From positions 1-13,525 of the forward strand of contig JAEZTD010000020.1 in assembly GCA_023443705.1 (NCBI GenBank): a stretch of 13,525 nt of DNA, in the 5' to 3' direction. Shown here piece after piece: positions 1-5,479 of the stretch. Under the pieces are notes generated by a model. The model saw only the letters and a list, made by a program, of their open reading frames with translations. It searched no databases and was not told where the DNA came from. The DNA is from Bacillota bacterium. GTDB taxonomy: Bacteria; Bacillota; Clostridia; Christensenellales; Aristaeellaceae. The first letter of the stretch is position 1, and the number at the start of each line of letters is the position of its first letter. The translations under genes were made by a program, and so were the position numbers.

Positions 1-1
1 G

Positions 2-643
2 GTGTACTCCGCGCCTGAATCCGTGCGCGCGCTCGATGAGGAAGCGCCCACCGGCGGCTGCTCGAATCCCTACGGCTGGACGAAGTTCATGATCGAGCAG
101 ATGCTCAGAAGCCTTGCCGTCGCCGACGGCGAGTGGTCGATCGCCCTGCTGCGCTACTTCAACCCCGTCGGCGCCCATGAAAGCGGACGAATCGGCGAAG
201 ACCCCAGCGGCATCCCGAATAACCTGATCCCGCGCCTCATGCAGGGGCTGACCGGAAAGCTCCCCGGCATTACCGTCTTCGGGCGCGACTGGCCGACCTT
301 CGACGGAACCTGTATCCGCGACTACATCCATGTGGTCGACCTGGCCAAAGGGCACATCGCTGCGCTTTCGTATCTTGAGAAGATGCATGGCGCGGAGGCG
401 ATCAATCTGGGCACCGGGGAAGGTTACAGCGTGCTTCAGATTCTTGAAGCGTTTGGACGAGCCAACGGCCTCAAGATCGATTACGATTTCGGACCACGCC
501 GCTCCGGCGACGTTGCGGGCTTCTTCGCCAACCCCAGCAAAGCCGAGCGGCTTCTCTCCTGGCGGGCCGAAAAAACGCTGGAGGAGATGTGCCGCGACGC
601 CTGGCGCTGGCAGACAATGAACCCGAACGGGTACGACGCGTGA
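2..643 (+). CDS. galE: UDP-glucose 4-epimerase, 3' part (start lies before the window)
   Basis: This is the C-terminal 213 residues of a short-chain dehydrogenase/reductase-type sugar nucleotide epimerase. The family interconverts UDP-glucose and UDP-galactose with bound NAD, feeding the Leloir pathway and envelope polysaccharides. Seen: the frame is open from the first bases with VYSAPESV, matching the family's SSATVYG strand. The catalytic YxxxK pair follows in NPYGWTK (visible residues 24 and 28). Then come LLRYFNPVGAHESGRIGEDP, the substrate-loop region IPNNLIPRLMQ, CIRDYIHVVDLAKGH, and the INLGTGEGYSVL segment typical of GalE. Missing are the N-terminal Rossmann GxxGxxG and the start codon. 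The GTG at base 2 is an internal valine codon, not a start. The stop codon overlaps the start of the next gene (GTGA), so the two are probably cotranscribed and translationally coupled. A related UDP-GlcNAc or uronate epimerase activity cannot be excluded. Confidence 0.93.
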   Translation: MYSAPESVRALDEEAPTGGCSNPYGWTKFMIEQMLRSLAVADGEWSIALLRYFNPVGAHESGRIGEDPSGIPNNLIPRLMQGLTGKLPGITVFGRDWPTFDGTCIRDYIHVVDLAKGHIAALSYLEKMHGAEAINLGTGEGYSVLQILEAFGRANGLKIDYDFGPRRSGDVAGFFANPSKAERLLSWRAEKTLEEMCRDAWRWQTMNPNGYDA

Positions 644-1470
644 AAAAACTCCTGCTGCTGGCGGTGGCGGCGCTATTACTCACGGGGTGCCGGGCAGCGC
701 CCGCGGAGACCGCCCAGATCCTTTTCATCAACGTGGGCAAGGGTGATGCGATTCTCGCCACGGCGGGCGATAAGCACTACCTCGTCGACGCGGGGCCGCT
801 GAGCGCCTGGGGACGCGTGGAGACCGCACTTCGTCACCATGGCGTTACGAAGCTCGAAGGCGTCTTTTTAACCCACAGCGACAAGGATCACGCGGGCGGG
901 CTGATGCCACTGGCGAAGAGCGATGTGGAAATTTCCACATGGTACGCGTCCGCCCTGTACAGCCTGGACGACGGCAAAGCGCATTTCGCGGCGGAGGCCG
1001 CCGCAGTGCGCGGGCAACAGGTCGTCTACCTATCGGCGGGCGATTCGGCGGGGCCTTTTGCCGTGCTGGGTCCTGTTGCGCCCGCCAAGGACGAGGACGA
1101 CAATTCGCTGGTTCTGATGCTGGAGTCCTTCCGAGGCCGCGCGCTTCTGACGGGCGACATGAAGCTGGACGGGGAAGAGGCGCTGCTTCGAAGCGGCCGA
1201 TCGCTGCAGTGCGACGTGCTCAAGCTCGGTCACCACGGAAACAGCGACGCCACCAGTGATCTGTTGATCGAACGGGCGAACCCCAGGCTGGCGGTGGTTT
1301 CCACGGACTCCGGCGAGCGGCCAGAATTGCCCGATCAGCGCGTGGTCAAACTACTGGAAAGCCGGGAAATCCCGCTCTTCACAACCTGGAAATCGGGCGG
1401 CGGCGTGCTCGTAACGCTTGACGGTGAGAACACCCGCGCCGAACTCGTTTCCTGGGACAGCGCCGCATAA
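640..1470 (+). CDS. Secreted lipoprotein with ComEC-like metallo-beta-lactamase fold hydrolase domain
   Basis: This is a 276-residue protein. Residues 1-17 form a lipoprotein signal peptide: a KK basic start, a Leu/Ala-rich core and lipobox LLTGC with Cys17 as the predicted lipidation site. The rest is a metallo-beta-lactamase-fold domain like the one at the C-terminus of ComEC. It has FINVGKGDAILATAGDKHYLVDAG near residues 29-52 (in two parts), the metal-binding THSDKDHAGG (H79, D81, D83, H84), LLTGDM (D173) and LKLGHHGNSDATS (H198/H199). In this family the fold cleaves phosphodiesters, often DNA or nucleotides; the substrate here is unknown. The protein should sit on the outer face of the membrane after Lgt processing, and lgt lies in this window at 12479-13261. 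I chose GTG at 640 because the signal peptide begins there and it overlaps the galE stop as GTGA. An in-frame GTG at 589 would add 17 polar residues ahead of the signal peptide. No transmembrane competence channel domain is present. Confidence 0.88.
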   Translation: MKKLLLLAVAALLLTGCRAAPAETAQILFINVGKGDAILATAGDKHYLVDAGPLSAWGRVETALRHHGVTKLEGVFLTHSDKDHAGGLMPLAKSDVEISTWYASALYSLDDGKAHFAAEAAAVRGQQVVYLSAGDSAGPFAVLGPVAPAKDEDDNSLVLMLESFRGRALLTGDMKLDGEEALLRSGRSLQCDVLKLGHHGNSDATSDLLIERANPRLAVVSTDSGERPELPDQRVVKLLESREIPLFTTWKSGGGVLVTLDGENTRAELVSWDSAA

Positions 1471-1511
1471 GCCCAACGCCCGGAAAATTTGCGTGGAAGC
1501 ACTGTTTCCCC

Positions 1512-1540
1512 TTTAAAAAAGCCATAAATTGGGTTATAAT
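1512..1540 (+). promoter_or_regulatory. Sigma-A type promoter for the DUF4870-like gene
   Basis: The -10 box TATAAT is at 1535-1540 (6/6) and the -35 box TTTAAA at 1512-1517 (4/6), with 17 bp between them. Transcription would start near 1547, about 24 bases before the ATG at 1571. The ribosome binding site AAGGGG lies at 1557-1562. Confidence 0.7.
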
Positions 1541-1570
1541 GTGTCAAAAGATACGTAAGGGGTGTGGGGC

Positions 1571-1918
1571 ATGGCGTACTTTGATCAATCGGACGTTGAA
1601 AAGAATCGAGTGCTGGGCGGTCTCGGATACCTGATCTTTTTTCTGCCGTTTATCACCTGCCCGGATTCCCGCTTCGGCAAGGCCTGCGCCAATCAAGGGC
1701 TGATCGCGCTGATCGCTTCGTTCGTGATTCGTCTGGCTTTCTGGCTGTTGGAACTGATTCTGGGCTGGATTCCGGTGGTGAACTGGATCGTAGGGATCGC
1801 CGGCACCGTGTGCAACATCGGCTTTGCGATCCTCTGGCTCTACTACGGCATTCTGGCCTTTTCCAAGGGCGATTTCAGGCCGCTGCCCTACATCGGCTCC
1901 TACGAACTCATCAAGTAA
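1571..1918 (+). CDS. Small membrane protein, DUF4870/Tic20-like
   Basis: This is a 115-residue, very hydrophobic protein of unknown function. Seen: a short polar N-terminus (MAYFDQSDVEKNR), then three predicted membrane segments at about residues 14-30, 44-67 and 69-97, and a short cytosolic tail. The LGYLIFFLPFITCPDSRF followed by ANQGL pattern is what I recall from DUF4870/Tic20-like bacterial membrane proteins, where a conserved HANQ/ANQ motif precedes the second helix. That assignment is from memory. The ATG at 1571 is preferred over an in-frame GTG at 1562, because AAGGGG at 1557-1562 gives 8-base spacing to the ATG. It has its own promoter at 1512-1540 and appears monocistronic. It converges on the methyltransferase gene, and its likely terminator lies 155 bases downstream at 2073-2098. 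Confidence 0.75.
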   Translation: MAYFDQSDVEKNRVLGGLGYLIFFLPFITCPDSRFGKACANQGLIALIASFVIRLAFWLLELILGWIPVVNWIVGIAGTVCNIGFAILWLYYGILAFSKGDFRPLPYIGSYELIK

Positions 1919-1924
1919 TCAAAG

Positions 1925-1956
1925 CGCAACAAAAGCCGCTTCGAAGGAGCGACTTC
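1925..1956 (-). terminator. Rho-independent terminator for the minus-strand methyltransferase gene
   Basis: Read on the minus strand, AAGTCGCT (1955-1948) pairs with AGCGGCTT (1940-1933) around the loop CCTTCGA. The tail is TTGTTGCG, making a TTTT run across the stem end. The one irregular pair is G.U in minus-strand RNA but would be A.C in plus-strand RNA. The plus strand also has no U-tract after it. Both facts point to minus-strand use. It lies about 160 bases past the methyltransferase stop codon. Confidence 0.7.
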
Positions 1957-1960
1957 AAAG

Positions 1961-1989
1961 CATCAAAAAATCCTGTGGTTTTTTTGATG
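1961..1989. repeat. A/T-rich inverted repeat in the convergent intergenic region
   Basis: CATCAAAAAA (1961-1970) and TTTTTTGATG (1980-1989) form a 10-bp perfect stem with a 9-base loop, equally foldable on both strands. It is flanked by CGAAGGA (1942-1948) and TCCTTCG (2001-2007), plus CTTC (1953-1956) and GAAG (1997-2000). These could stack outside it as a larger structure. It may be an auxiliary or bidirectional terminator; I do not recognise it as a known RNA family. The rest of the 1919-2116 gap, from about 2008 to 2072, shows no gene. Confidence 0.6.
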
Positions 1990-2072
1990 TGAAAAGGAAG
2001 TCCTTCGTGCGCCTGAAATCCTCACGCCGCCGGGAACGATTGAAACCCTATGGAGACTTTGTTGATGGTCCG

Positions 2073-2098
2073 AAGCCGCTTCGAAAGGAGCGGCTTTT
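2073..2098 (+). terminator. Rho-independent terminator for the DUF4870-like gene
   Basis: AAGCCGCTTC (2073-2082) pairs with GGAGCGGCTT (2087-2096) around a GAAA tetraloop, giving 10 bp including one U.G wobble. TTGTCATTT follows, so there is a TTTT run at 2095-2098. In minus-strand RNA the wobble becomes a mismatch and CGGACC, not U, follows the stem. This is therefore a plus-strand terminator, although it sits only about 20 bases from the stop codon of the convergent minus-strand gene. Confidence 0.75.
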
Positions 2099-2116
2099 GT
2101 CATTTAAAATTTGGCG

Positions 2117-3319
2117 TTAAAGGCGTTCGGCACCCCAGCGGGCGGTGATTTCGGACAGACCTGCGCCCTCCACCAACGCCACGCCGGCATAGGCTTCCAG
2201 CGCCGCATCCAGCGCCTCCGCGCTGTCAGCACGGAAGGCCAGGGGCGCCTTGGTCATGGTCTGTGCCGTCTCGACACTCGCCCGCGCCTCATCCGGCGAT
2301 AGGCCGCCCAACGCGATCAGCGGCACGGCGTCCGGCTCCAGGTCGTACAGATCCTCGAGATCGGAAACCTCCTCCAGCGCCTCGGCGGCCTCCGCCGCGG
2401 GTAGGAAGGTTCGGCTCGAGCAAATCCGCTTTACGCCGTCCCAGGCCGGCGCGGGGGCGTGCGCGCCGTCGATCAGCGCCCGCATTTTCCCGATGTGCTC
2501 AGGCGTGGTGCCGCAGCAGCCGCCGATGGCGGATGCGCCCGCGGAGAGGATCTCCGCCATGTGCGGAAGCATCGCCTCCGGCCCGAAGGGGAACACGGCG
2601 CGGCCCTCCGGCCCAACGGAAGGAAGCCCCGCGTTGGGCTGCACCGCCATGGGGATGGGCGACACCGCGCGCATCGCGCGAAGGGGCCGAAGCATCTCCT
2701 GCGGCCCGCCGGAGCAGTTGATGCCCGCCGCCGCGGCGCCGAGCGCCGCGCAAATCAGCGCCGCGCACTCCGGCGCGCCGCCGGTCAGCGTGCGGGCGTT
2801 TTGTGAATACGTGGAGGAGGCGACCACCGGAAGACCCGTCTCCCTGGCCGCGATGAGCGCGCAGCGCATCTCGGCCAGATCCGTCTGCGTCTCGATGACG
2901 ATCAGGTCTGCGCCCGCCTCCGCGCCCGCCTTGCAGAACGCGCGAAGGGAAGACATCATCCGGTCAAAGCTGACGTCGCCCACCGGCGCGAGAAAGCGGC
3001 CGCTGGGGCCGAGATCGAGCGCCACAAAGGGTGCTCCGGCGGCGCGGGCGTTTTTGACCGCGGCGACGGCGATTTCGGCGGAGTGGGACGCGTGGCCCGA
3101 GCGCTCCAGTTTCATGGGCGTCGCGCCGAAGGTGTTGGTCAGAATCACGTCGGCTCCGGCGCGGACATAGGCTTCATGGATGCCGCGGATCAGCTCCGGC
3201 CGGTCCACGCTGAGGAGGTCCGGACAGTCGGTTTCAACGTCCATCAGACCCAGAAGCGCGCCCATGCTGCCATCAAAGAGCAGGACACGCTTTTCAAGCG
3301 CTTGCCTAAAATCTTCCAT
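2117..3319 (-). CDS. MetH-type homocysteine S-methyltransferase with a remnant pterin-binding domain
   Basis: This is a 400-residue protein. Residues 1-300 form a homocysteine S-methyltransferase barrel like domain 1 of MetH: LLFDGSMGALL, ADVILTNTFGATPMKL, DLGPSGRFLAPVGD, IVIETQTDLAEM, and the zinc ligands Cys202 (GINCSGG) and Cys268/Cys269 (GGCCGTTP). The family moves a methyl group onto homocysteine to make methionine. Full MetH continues with pterin-binding and B12 domains. Here only about 100 residues follow. Their end (APLAFRADSAEALDAALEAY) resembles the PLxIDTxDxxAxEAALxxY stretch of the pterin domain, while the IGERINPTG start and B12 domains are absent. ATG at 3319 is preferred because GGAGG lies 7 bases before it; an in-frame start 51 bases further upstream would lie at the promoter. 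The leader is too short for a SAM riboswitch. The methyl donor is uncertain: a partner MetH part, or a free donor such as S-methylmethionine. Confidence 0.88.
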   Translation of the reverse strand: MEDFRQALEKRVLLFDGSMGALLGLMDVETDCPDLLSVDRPELIRGIHEAYVRAGADVILTNTFGATPMKLERSGHASHSAEIAVAAVKNARAAGAPFVALDLGPSGRFLAPVGDVSFDRMMSSLRAFCKAGAEAGADLIVIETQTDLAEMRCALIAARETGLPVVASSTYSQNARTLTGGAPECAALICAALGAAAAGINCSGGPQEMLRPLRAMRAVSPIPMAVQPNAGLPSVGPEGRAVFPFGPEAMLPHMAEILSAGASAIGGCCGTTPEHIGKMRALIDGAHAPAPAWDGVKRICSSRTFLPAAEAAEALEEVSDLEDLYDLEPDAVPLIALGGLSPDEARASVETAQTMTKAPLAFRADSAEALDAALEAYAGVALVEGAGLSEITARWGAERL

Positions 3320-3349
3320 ATTTGCCCTCCAAAAGTGACATTCAACCAA

Positions 3350-3378
3350 ATTATAACACGCAAGCCACACTGTCTCAA
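3350..3378 (-). promoter_or_regulatory. Sigma-A promoter of the methyltransferase gene
   Basis: On the minus strand, TTGAGA (3378-3373, 5/6) and TATAAT (3355-3350, 6/6) are separated by 17 bp. Transcription should start near 3343, leaving a leader of about 24 bases to the ATG at 3319. It faces away from the trigger factor promoter 21 bp further on. Confidence 0.82.
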
Positions 3379-3398
3379 GTTCATTTTACGTTTAGCCA

Positions 3399-3427
3399 TT
3401 GCAACCGAACGTCAGTTGTGGTAAAAT
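3399..3427 (+). promoter_or_regulatory. Sigma-A type promoter for tig
   Basis: TTGCAA (3399-3404, 4/6) and TAAAAT (3422-3427, 5/6) are separated by 17 bp, with a predicted start near 3434. The leader of about 44 bases contains a small GC hairpin, GCCGC (3440-3444) with GCGGC (3450-3454), just before the GGGGAGG ribosome binding site at 3461-3467. Confidence 0.6.
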
Positions 3428-3477
3428 TATTTGGCTATGGCCGCTTGAGGCGGCGAGATTGGGGAGGTCTAACTTTC

Positions 3478-4764
3478 ATGAGCAGCAAGTTCGAGAAAAT
3501 TTCGTCCAATCAGGTGAAGATCGATTTCACCGTCGAGCCCGAAACCTTCGAGAAGGGTATGGAGAGCGCGTACCGCAAGCTGGCAAAGCGCATCAACATC
3601 CCCGGATTCCGCAAGGGGCACGCACCCCGGAAGGTCATCGAGCTGCACTACGGCGAGTCCATCTTCTACGAGGACGCTTTCGATGCGATTTTTCCGGAGA
3701 TCTACGAGGCGGCCGTGCGCGAGCACGGGATTTCGCCAGTAGATCAGCCGAAAATTGATATCGGCGAGATCGGCGGCGGCAAAACGCTGACCTTTACCGC
3801 CACTGTGTACGTAAAGCCGGAGGTCACCCTGGGCGCCTACAAGGGCGTGACGGCCAAGAAGGCTGAGATCAGCGTGACCGAGGACGACGTGAACGCCGAA
3901 ATCGAGCGCGCCCGCGAGCGCGTGGCCCGCTTCATCGACGTGACCGACCGCACCGTCAAGCTGGACGACCAGGTCAACATCGACTACGCCGGTTTTGTAG
4001 GGGACGAGCAGTTTGAGGGCGGCACCGCCCAGGGACAGACGCTTGTGATCGGCTCCGGCAGCTTCATTCCCGGCTTCGAGGAAGGCCTTGTTGGCGCGAA
4101 AACCGGCGACGAGGTGGACGTGAACGTCACCTTCCCGGAGGAATACCACGCGGAGAACCTGAAAGGCAAGGCCGCGGTATTCCACGTCAAGGTCAATTCG
4201 ATCCAGCAGAAGGAGCTCCCGGCGCTGGACGACGAGTTTGCCAAGGACGTCTCGGAGTTTGACTCCTTCGCCGCCTATAAGGACGACGTCCGCGCCAAGC
4301 TGGTGAAGAGCGCCGAAGAGCGCGCCGACGCCGAGTTTGAGAATGAGGTTGTCGAAGCGGTGGTCGAAAACGCCGAGGCGGACATCCCCGAGGCCATGGT
4401 CGAGAGCCAGATCGACTCGATGCTCCGCGACATGGAACTGCGCATGATGTACCAGGGGATGCGGATGGCCGACTTCCTGAAGTACACTGGCCAGACCATC
4501 GAAGGCATGCGCGATTCCCAGCACGACGAGGCGGAGAAGCGCGTCAAGACCCAGTTGGTGCTGGAAGCGATTCGCAAGGCCGAAGGCATTGAAGCATCCG
4601 AAGACGACGTGAAGGTGCAGATCGAAAAGTACGCCGCCCAAACCGGCAAGGGCGTGGAAGATTTCGAGAAGACGCTGTCGGAGAGCGACAAAAACTACTT
4701 CTCTAATGTCGCCGCGATGGAAAAGACTGTCGAATTGATCAAAACCAGCGCCGTCAGCGATTGA
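3478..4764 (+). CDS. tig: Trigger factor, ribosome-associated chaperone and prolyl isomerase
   Basis: This is a 428-residue cytosolic protein of normal family length. Trigger factor binds nascent chains at the ribosome exit tunnel and can isomerise proline peptide bonds. Domains in order: the N-terminal ribosome-binding domain with the signature GFRKG (residues 43-47, followed by HAPRKVI); an FKBP-type PPIase domain at about 163-246 (DDQVNIDYAGFVGDEQFEGG, then GSGSFIPGFEEGLVGAKTGD); and a helical, acidic C-terminal chaperone domain. ATG at 3478 follows GGGGAGG (3461-3467). The frame stays open upstream to 3322, but that stretch holds the divergent promoters and has no ribosome binding site for an earlier start. 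It is first in the tig-clpP-clpX-lonB cluster, a common Firmicutes arrangement, 82 bp before clpP. Confidence 0.97.
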   Translation: MSSKFEKISSNQVKIDFTVEPETFEKGMESAYRKLAKRINIPGFRKGHAPRKVIELHYGESIFYEDAFDAIFPEIYEAAVREHGISPVDQPKIDIGEIGGGKTLTFTATVYVKPEVTLGAYKGVTAKKAEISVTEDDVNAEIERARERVARFIDVTDRTVKLDDQVNIDYAGFVGDEQFEGGTAQGQTLVIGSGSFIPGFEEGLVGAKTGDEVDVNVTFPEEYHAENLKGKAAVFHVKVNSIQQKELPALDDEFAKDVSEFDSFAAYKDDVRAKLVKSAEERADAEFENEVVEAVVENAEADIPEAMVESQIDSMLRDMELRMMYQGMRMADFLKYTGQTIEGMRDSQHDEAEKRVKTQLVLEAIRKAEGIEASEDDVKVQIEKYAAQTGKGVEDFEKTLSESDKNYFSNVAAMEKTVELIKTSAVSD

Positions 4765-4787
4765 CGCGCTTCCCTCGGGGGTATAAT
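4761..4787 (+). promoter_or_regulatory. Candidate clpP promoter with an inverted repeat around the -10 box
   Basis: TTGACG (4761-4766, overlapping the tig stop codon) and TATAAT (4782-4787) are separated by only 15 bp. CTCGGGG (4774-4780) and CTCCGAG (4789-4795) form a 7-position inverted repeat, mismatched at one place, symmetrically around GTATAATG. The predicted start near 4794 gives a leader of about 53 bases. That leader contains the hairpin GCGGC-TCA-GCCGC (4816-4828), which ends 2 bases before the AGGAGGT ribosome binding site (4831-4837). Confidence 0.5.
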
Positions 4788-4846
4788 GCTCCGAGTCGGC
4801 TTATAAAAATGAACGGCGGCTCAGCCGCACAGGAGGTGCCACGCAT

Positions 4847-5431
4847 ATGAACCTTATCCCGTATGTCATTGAGCAAACCAACAGAGGAGAGCGTTCCTAC
4901 GACATCTATTCCAGGCTTCTTAAGGATCGCATCGTGTTTCTCGGAGGCGAGGTCGACGACGACGCCGCGAACATCATCGTGGCACAGATGCTCTTCCTTG
5001 AGATGGAGGACCCGGACGCCGATATCATGCTCTACATCAACAGCCCCGGCGGCTCGGTGACGGCCGGTCTTGCCATCTACGACACCATGAAGTACCTCAA
5101 GTGCGAGGTTTCCACCCTTTGTGTTGGCATGGCCGCGTCTATGGGCGCGTTTCTGCTGGCTGCGGGCGCAAAGGGCAAGCGCAAGGCGCTGCCCAACGCC
5201 GAAATTATGATCCATCAGCCCTCGGGCGGTGCGCGCGGTCAGGCGACGGACATTCAGATCCACGCCGAGCAGATCCTGCGCATCAAGAAAAAGCTCAACG
5301 AGGAACTGGCCAAGAACACCGGCAAGCCCCTCGAGCAGGTAGAAAAGGATGTCGAACGCGATTATTTCCTCACCGCTCAGGATGCGAAGGAATACGGTTT
5401 GATTGACGAGATCTTCCAGCCCCGGCGCTGA
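4847..5431 (+). CDS. clpP: ATP-dependent Clp protease proteolytic subunit
   Basis: This is a 194-residue serine peptidase that assembles into the two-ring, 14-subunit degradation chamber and receives unfolded substrates from ClpX (next gene) or other Clp ATPases. The catalytic triad is visible as Ser98 in GMAASMG, His123 in MIHQPSGG and Asp172 in ERDYFLTAQDA. Also present are the N-terminal IPYVIEQTNRGERSYDIYSRLL segment, YINSPGGSVTAGLAIYDTM forming the oxyanion region, and the handle helix QILRIKKKLNEELA. Length is typical. ATG at 4847 follows a strong AGGAGGT at 4831-4837. It may be transcribed both from tig and from its own candidate promoter at 4761-4787. clpX begins 48 bp downstream, so the two components of ClpXP are probably made together. 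Confidence 0.98.
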   Translation: MNLIPYVIEQTNRGERSYDIYSRLLKDRIVFLGGEVDDDAANIIVAQMLFLEMEDPDADIMLYINSPGGSVTAGLAIYDTMKYLKCEVSTLCVGMAASMGAFLLAAGAKGKRKALPNAEIMIHQPSGGARGQATDIQIHAEQILRIKKKLNEELAKNTGKPLEQVEKDVERDYFLTAQDAKEYGLIDEIFQPRR

Positions 5432-5479
5432 CCCCGCACGCACAACATGGCGCGCCAGCGCCTACGCAAAGGAGCAATC

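Noticed and set aside
1824..2120. Open frame of 98 codons across the DUF4870-like gene end and the intergenic region
   Set aside because: It starts inside the membrane protein gene in another frame, has no ribosome binding site, and runs through two terminator hairpins. The product is a Ser/Arg/Lys-rich shadow.
2250..3170. Open frame of 306 codons on the plus strand, opposite the methyltransferase gene
   Set aside because: The protein is Ala/Ser/Pro/Arg-rich without domains, while the minus strand encodes a clear homocysteine methyltransferase with its own promoter and ribosome binding site.
3320..3349. SAM riboswitch or T-box in front of the methyltransferase gene
   Set aside because: The predicted leader is only about 24 bases, far too short for either element, and no matching motifs occur upstream of the promoter.
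3469..4641. Long open frame of 390 codons on the minus strand, opposite trigger factor
   Set aside because: It is fully inside tig. Its sequence is a low-complexity His/Val/Leu/Gly/Asp mix expected from reading the complement of GC-rich codons, with no recognisable domain.
4765..4846. CtsR operator at clpP
   Set aside because: The tandem GGTCAAA heptads that define CtsR sites are not present on either strand.
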